Part shown: positions 31,245 to 33,253 of the stretch, piece after piece | Layout: each line of letters opens with the position of its first letter | Position numbering within the stretch: the stretch's first letter is position 1 | NCBI GenBank assembly: GCA_041552055.1 | Contig: JBFELO010000040.1 | Location: 1-33,253, forward strand | Source: JBFELO01 sp041552055 | GTDB lineage: Bacteria; Acidobacteriota; Thermoanaerobaculia; Thermoanaerobaculales; Sulfomarinibacteraceae | Direction: 5' to 3' | Length of the DNA: 33,253 nt | The notes under the pieces: model-generated | What the model was told of the DNA's origin: nothing | Seen by the model: only the letters and a program-made list of their open reading frames with translations | The model's database searches: none | Translations under genes and position numbers: made by a program

Positions 31245-31928
31245 TCACCGGCCGGACGTGGGGAAATTCCTGGCCAGGAGAGAGTCGGGGCGTATCTCGA
31301 GCGGCTCGCCGTCGGCCAGGATCGTCGGTCCCTCGGCGCGCAGCACCGCCGTCGTCCCGGCGGGAAGCGCGAGGTATGGAATCACCCGTGGCTCGATCCC
31401 CACGGCTACGTCGTAGAGCTGCATTCGCGCACAGGTCGAGGTGTCGGAGTGATCGTGCCCCGGATCATCACAGCTGAACATCCAGCCCGAGTGCGGGCCG
31501 TCGACCTCGAGCCGTCGCATTTCGAAGCCGTCGCTCTCGCCAAAGCACTGGCACACCCATGCATCGTCCAGCGACGACGGGAAATCGATCTCGTTCTGGC
31601 ACCCGACGCTGGCGCACACACCCCGCTGGAGACGCCGGTGGATGAGACTGTGGTTGATCGAGTCGATCCACCAGACCGGCGTGTGGATATTGTCGGGTTC
31701 CTGAATCGACAGGGTGCCGTCAGAGGCCGCCTTCACCCTTGTCACCATCCAGCCGATTTGGACGGTCGAGTCATCCTCGAATCGCTCACCATCGGCAACC
31801 CGCCCTTCGAGCATCTGGACCAGGGAGCGCACGTCGTCGTCGGTCACGAGGTCGCCGTTGTAGGCGAGTCGGAACTCCGGGTGCCCGTGTTCCGAACATC
31901 TCGCAGTCTCGACCATGAGATCCGCCAT
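31245..31928 (-). CDS. Unrecognised Cys-rich soluble protein
   Basis: 227 residues without a signal peptide. The N-terminal half (HPEFRLAYNGDLVTDDDVRS, ERFEDDSTVQIGWMVTRVKA, IHTPVWWIDSINHSLIHRRL) faintly recalls Imm33-like immunity domains, but I am not sure. A cysteine cluster follows (CASVGCQNEIDF, WVCQCFGESDGF, WMFSCDDPGHDHSDTSTC), and a beta-rich tail. Metal binding is possible. The ATG at 31928 is chosen with CAGGG 5 bases upstream. A toxin neighbour is not seen. Confidence 0.7.
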   Translation of the reverse strand: MADLMVETARCSEHGHPEFRLAYNGDLVTDDDVRSLVQMLEGRVADGERFEDDSTVQIGWMVTRVKAASDGTLSIQEPDNIHTPVWWIDSINHSLIHRRLQRGVCASVGCQNEIDFPSSLDDAWVCQCFGESDGFEMRRLEVDGPHSGWMFSCDDPGHDHSDTSTCARMQLYDVAVGIEPRVIPYLALPAGTTAVLRAEGPTILADGEPLEIRPDSLLARNFPTSGR

Positions 31929-32015
31929 GATGACCCTGTCACCTCCGAGGCGCACCTTAGCAAGGGGCCCCTTTCGATGTCGAGCGTCGCCGTTGGGTGG
32001 AGGACAGCGACTGCC

Positions 32016-32408
32016 TCACGTCTCCCGACCATTCTCGTGCGTTCGGTGCCGACCTATCCGTCGGCTCACGATGAGCCCGTAGGCAAGGCCGTTGACCGCA
32101 AGCAGGGCGAGGCAGAGCCCGACCTTCAGCTCTCGAGAAAGCGACTCGGGGTACACGATAGGTGCCACGTACCGATCGATGAAGCCGCCGCCGTAGCCGC
32201 CTCCGCCAGCCTGACCACGCAGCCAGTTCTCCAGGAATGTCAGGGGGCAGTGCCAACCACGGAGCTCGAGGAGCACCCCCCACGCCACCGCCGGGAGGTG
32301 GAACAACGCCACCCGCCACCATCTCATCACCGCGATCCACCCTGCGGCGACGAACAGGATGAACCCGAGGTGGAGCAGCACGACCGCGTTCGCGAGAAGC
32401 TGATACAT
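32016..32408 (-). CDS. DUF2784 family membrane protein
   Basis: 130 residues with about three to four membrane helices. It shows the family pattern HLGFILFVAAGWIAVMRWW, HLPAVAWGVLLELRGWHCPL, TFLENWLR, GGGFIDRYVAPIVYP. The function of this family is unknown. A gap of 34 bases precedes it on the minus strand. Confidence 0.87.
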   Translation of the reverse strand: MYQLLANAVVLLHLGFILFVAAGWIAVMRWWRVALFHLPAVAWGVLLELRGWHCPLTFLENWLRGQAGGGGYGGGFIDRYVAPIVYPESLSRELKVGLCLALLAVNGLAYGLIVSRRIGRHRTHENGRET

Positions 32409-32442
32409 CGACCCAGCTCGGCAGATCGACCGATCCGTCCCG

Positions 32443-32597
32443 TCAGTGGATCCTCTTCATGACGAGTTCTTCCAACACCGAGTACTCGGCATCGCCCGTG
32501 GCGATCTCGAACCGTCCGGCTGTTCCGGGGGAGAGTCCGAGGACATCGCCACCCCGGCCGCGAGAGCCAGCGCGATCGCGGTCGTGAAACACCTCAT
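32443..32597 (-). pseudogene. Small exported protein gene, apparently frameshifted
   Basis: The ATG at 32597 has GGGAGG 5 bases upstream and opens with a signal-like peptide (MRCFTTAIALALAAGVAM), but the frame then becomes low-quality and stops at 32457 after 46 residues. Another frame carries a convincing C-terminus (RFEIATGDAEYSVLEELVMK) ending at 32443. A one-base insertion within or near the GGTTCGAGATC stretch would join the two. It may be a true frameshift, a sequencing error, or two unrelated frames. Confidence 0.45.
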
Positions 32598-32598
32598 G

Positions 32599-33165
32599 TC
32601 AGCCTCCCTGCATTCCGGCGTCCTCACCGACCTCCACTGCTCGACAGTACGCGCTCTTCCCTCTGATCACGGCGGCGATCTCGCAGACGAACGACACCCC
32701 CTGTCCCCCCTCCAGTCTTCGGTAGGTGGCGGGATCGATCGCCAACTCGAAGCTGACTTGACGGTCGGGATACGTCTTGACGATCGACACCCAGTGTTCG
32801 TGGCGTTCGAACAGGCGGTGAAAGTCAGCGTCGATATCTTCCAGATACAAATGGTTGGACTCGTCGTAATCGGTACCGAAATACAGCCGCGTGACGTTGT
32901 CCCGGCGGTAGGTGCTGGCTACCCTCGCCGACGACACCGAAAGTTCGCTGTGCAGGACCTCGTCAGCAAACTCCCGGAGCAACTCCATCCTGTTCTCATC
33001 AGACGTGCCATCGAGCGATGCCTCGAAGGCGCGAATCCGCCGCAACAGTTCATCGTCGTCGATCGGAGAGGCGCCACACGCTGCGCTCACAACAACGACT
33101 GCCAACACCCCGTGCGCCACACGCCACCGTCCCAGGCGACCGCAGCGCACTCGCGGCCCCGTCAC
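32599..33165 (-). CDS. Putative lipoprotein of unknown function
   Basis: 188 residues. A hydrophobic signal (GVLAVVVVSAAC) with a lipobox Cys at about 30 suggests membrane anchoring. The mature part is acidic and mostly helical, then beta (FHRLFERHEHWVSIVKTYPD, FVCEIAAVIRGKSAYCRAVE), with two Cys that might form a disulfide. The start is GTG at 33165, overlapping the stop of the acetyltransferase gene (GTGA), with AAGG upstream. The ribosome binding site for the next small gene lies in its last codons. Confidence 0.8.
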   Translation of the reverse strand: MTGPRVRCGRLGRWRVAHGVLAVVVVSAACGASPIDDDELLRRIRAFEASLDGTSDENRMELLREFADEVLHSELSVSSARVASTYRRDNVTRLYFGTDYDESNHLYLEDIDADFHRLFERHEHWVSIVKTYPDRQVSFELAIDPATYRRLEGGQGVSFVCEIAAVIRGKSAYCRAVEVGEDAGMQGG

Positions 33166-33253
33166 AGGTCCTTGGCCCAGCGGTGGATGGAGTCAGTGAA
33201 GCCCAGCCGCCGCCAAAACGCCTGTGACGTGTGGTTCGCCGCCGCCACGTTGA
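33162..33253 (-). CDS. GNAT acetyltransferase, C-terminal fragment
   Basis: Only the last 29 or so residues are inside the window (5' end beyond the edge). They read NVAAANHTSQAFWRRLGF then TDSIHRWAKDL. The N-x2-A..F(WRRLG)F pattern is typical of motif B of GCN5-related acetyltransferases, where the Tyr/Phe-rich helix contacts acetyl-CoA. Overlaps the lipoprotein start by 4 bases. Confidence 0.8.
   Translation of the reverse strand, partial: NVAAANHTSQAFWRRLGFTDSIHRWAKDL

Overview
The window is GC-rich, gene-dense bacterial chromosome with 36 supported protein-coding genes, two of them cut by the window edges, and no rRNA or tRNA that I could see. The mix of genes suggests a Gram-negative, heterotrophic, Acidobacteriota-like organism: a PknB-type kinase fused to a PD40 propeller, an MglA-family GTPase, a Chlamydia-like long GreA, a TGS/uridine-kinase-type nucleoside kinase, lipoproteins and an LpxL-like acyltransferase. 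This placement is an inference from gene content and base composition; no marker gene proves it.

Region by region. 1-3.5 kb: a membrane Ser/Thr kinase (3' end outside the window), then a repeat-rich stretch, then an exported protein with weak resemblance to HipA/PI-kinase folds, bracketed by inverted copies of a hairpin repeat. 3.5-9.9 kb (minus strand): a heat-shock operon, hrcA-grpE-dnaK-dnaJ-prmA-rsmE, with overlapping or closely spaced genes. 10.1-13.4 kb (plus): an MglA-like GTPase with a long acidic tail, translationally coupled to a LysM lytic transglycosylase lipoprotein. 13.7-16.1 kb (minus): a ChaN/PDZ protein followed by an LCIB-type carbonic anhydrase. 16.3-19.4 kb (plus): long-form GreA and a lipid A acyltransferase-like protein. 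20.0-25.3 kb (minus): exported GH38-type alpha-mannosidase, endonuclease III and a nucleoside kinase. 25.4-26.8 kb: a candidate small RNA, a 40-residue zinc-ribbon-like protein, a stand-alone glycogen-binding (CBM48/E-set) domain and a TPR protein. 27.0-33.3 kb: methyltransferase and glycosyltransferase in divergent orientation, a LysE-type exporter with two small membrane proteins, a VOC protein, and a minus-strand run of small membrane and lipoprotein genes ending in a truncated GNAT acetyltransferase.

The strongest unexplained signal is a family of intergenic elements (about 2031-2226, 3331-3465 and 19420-19602). They share near-identical flanks but carry different hairpin arms, each still able to pair with itself. 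A tandem array of the left end precedes the first copy. Two copies lie in inverted orientation around one orphan gene. Other short-period degenerate repeats fill several intergenic gaps. No transposase, integrase or CRISPR array is present. Most of the rest is ordinary housekeeping content.
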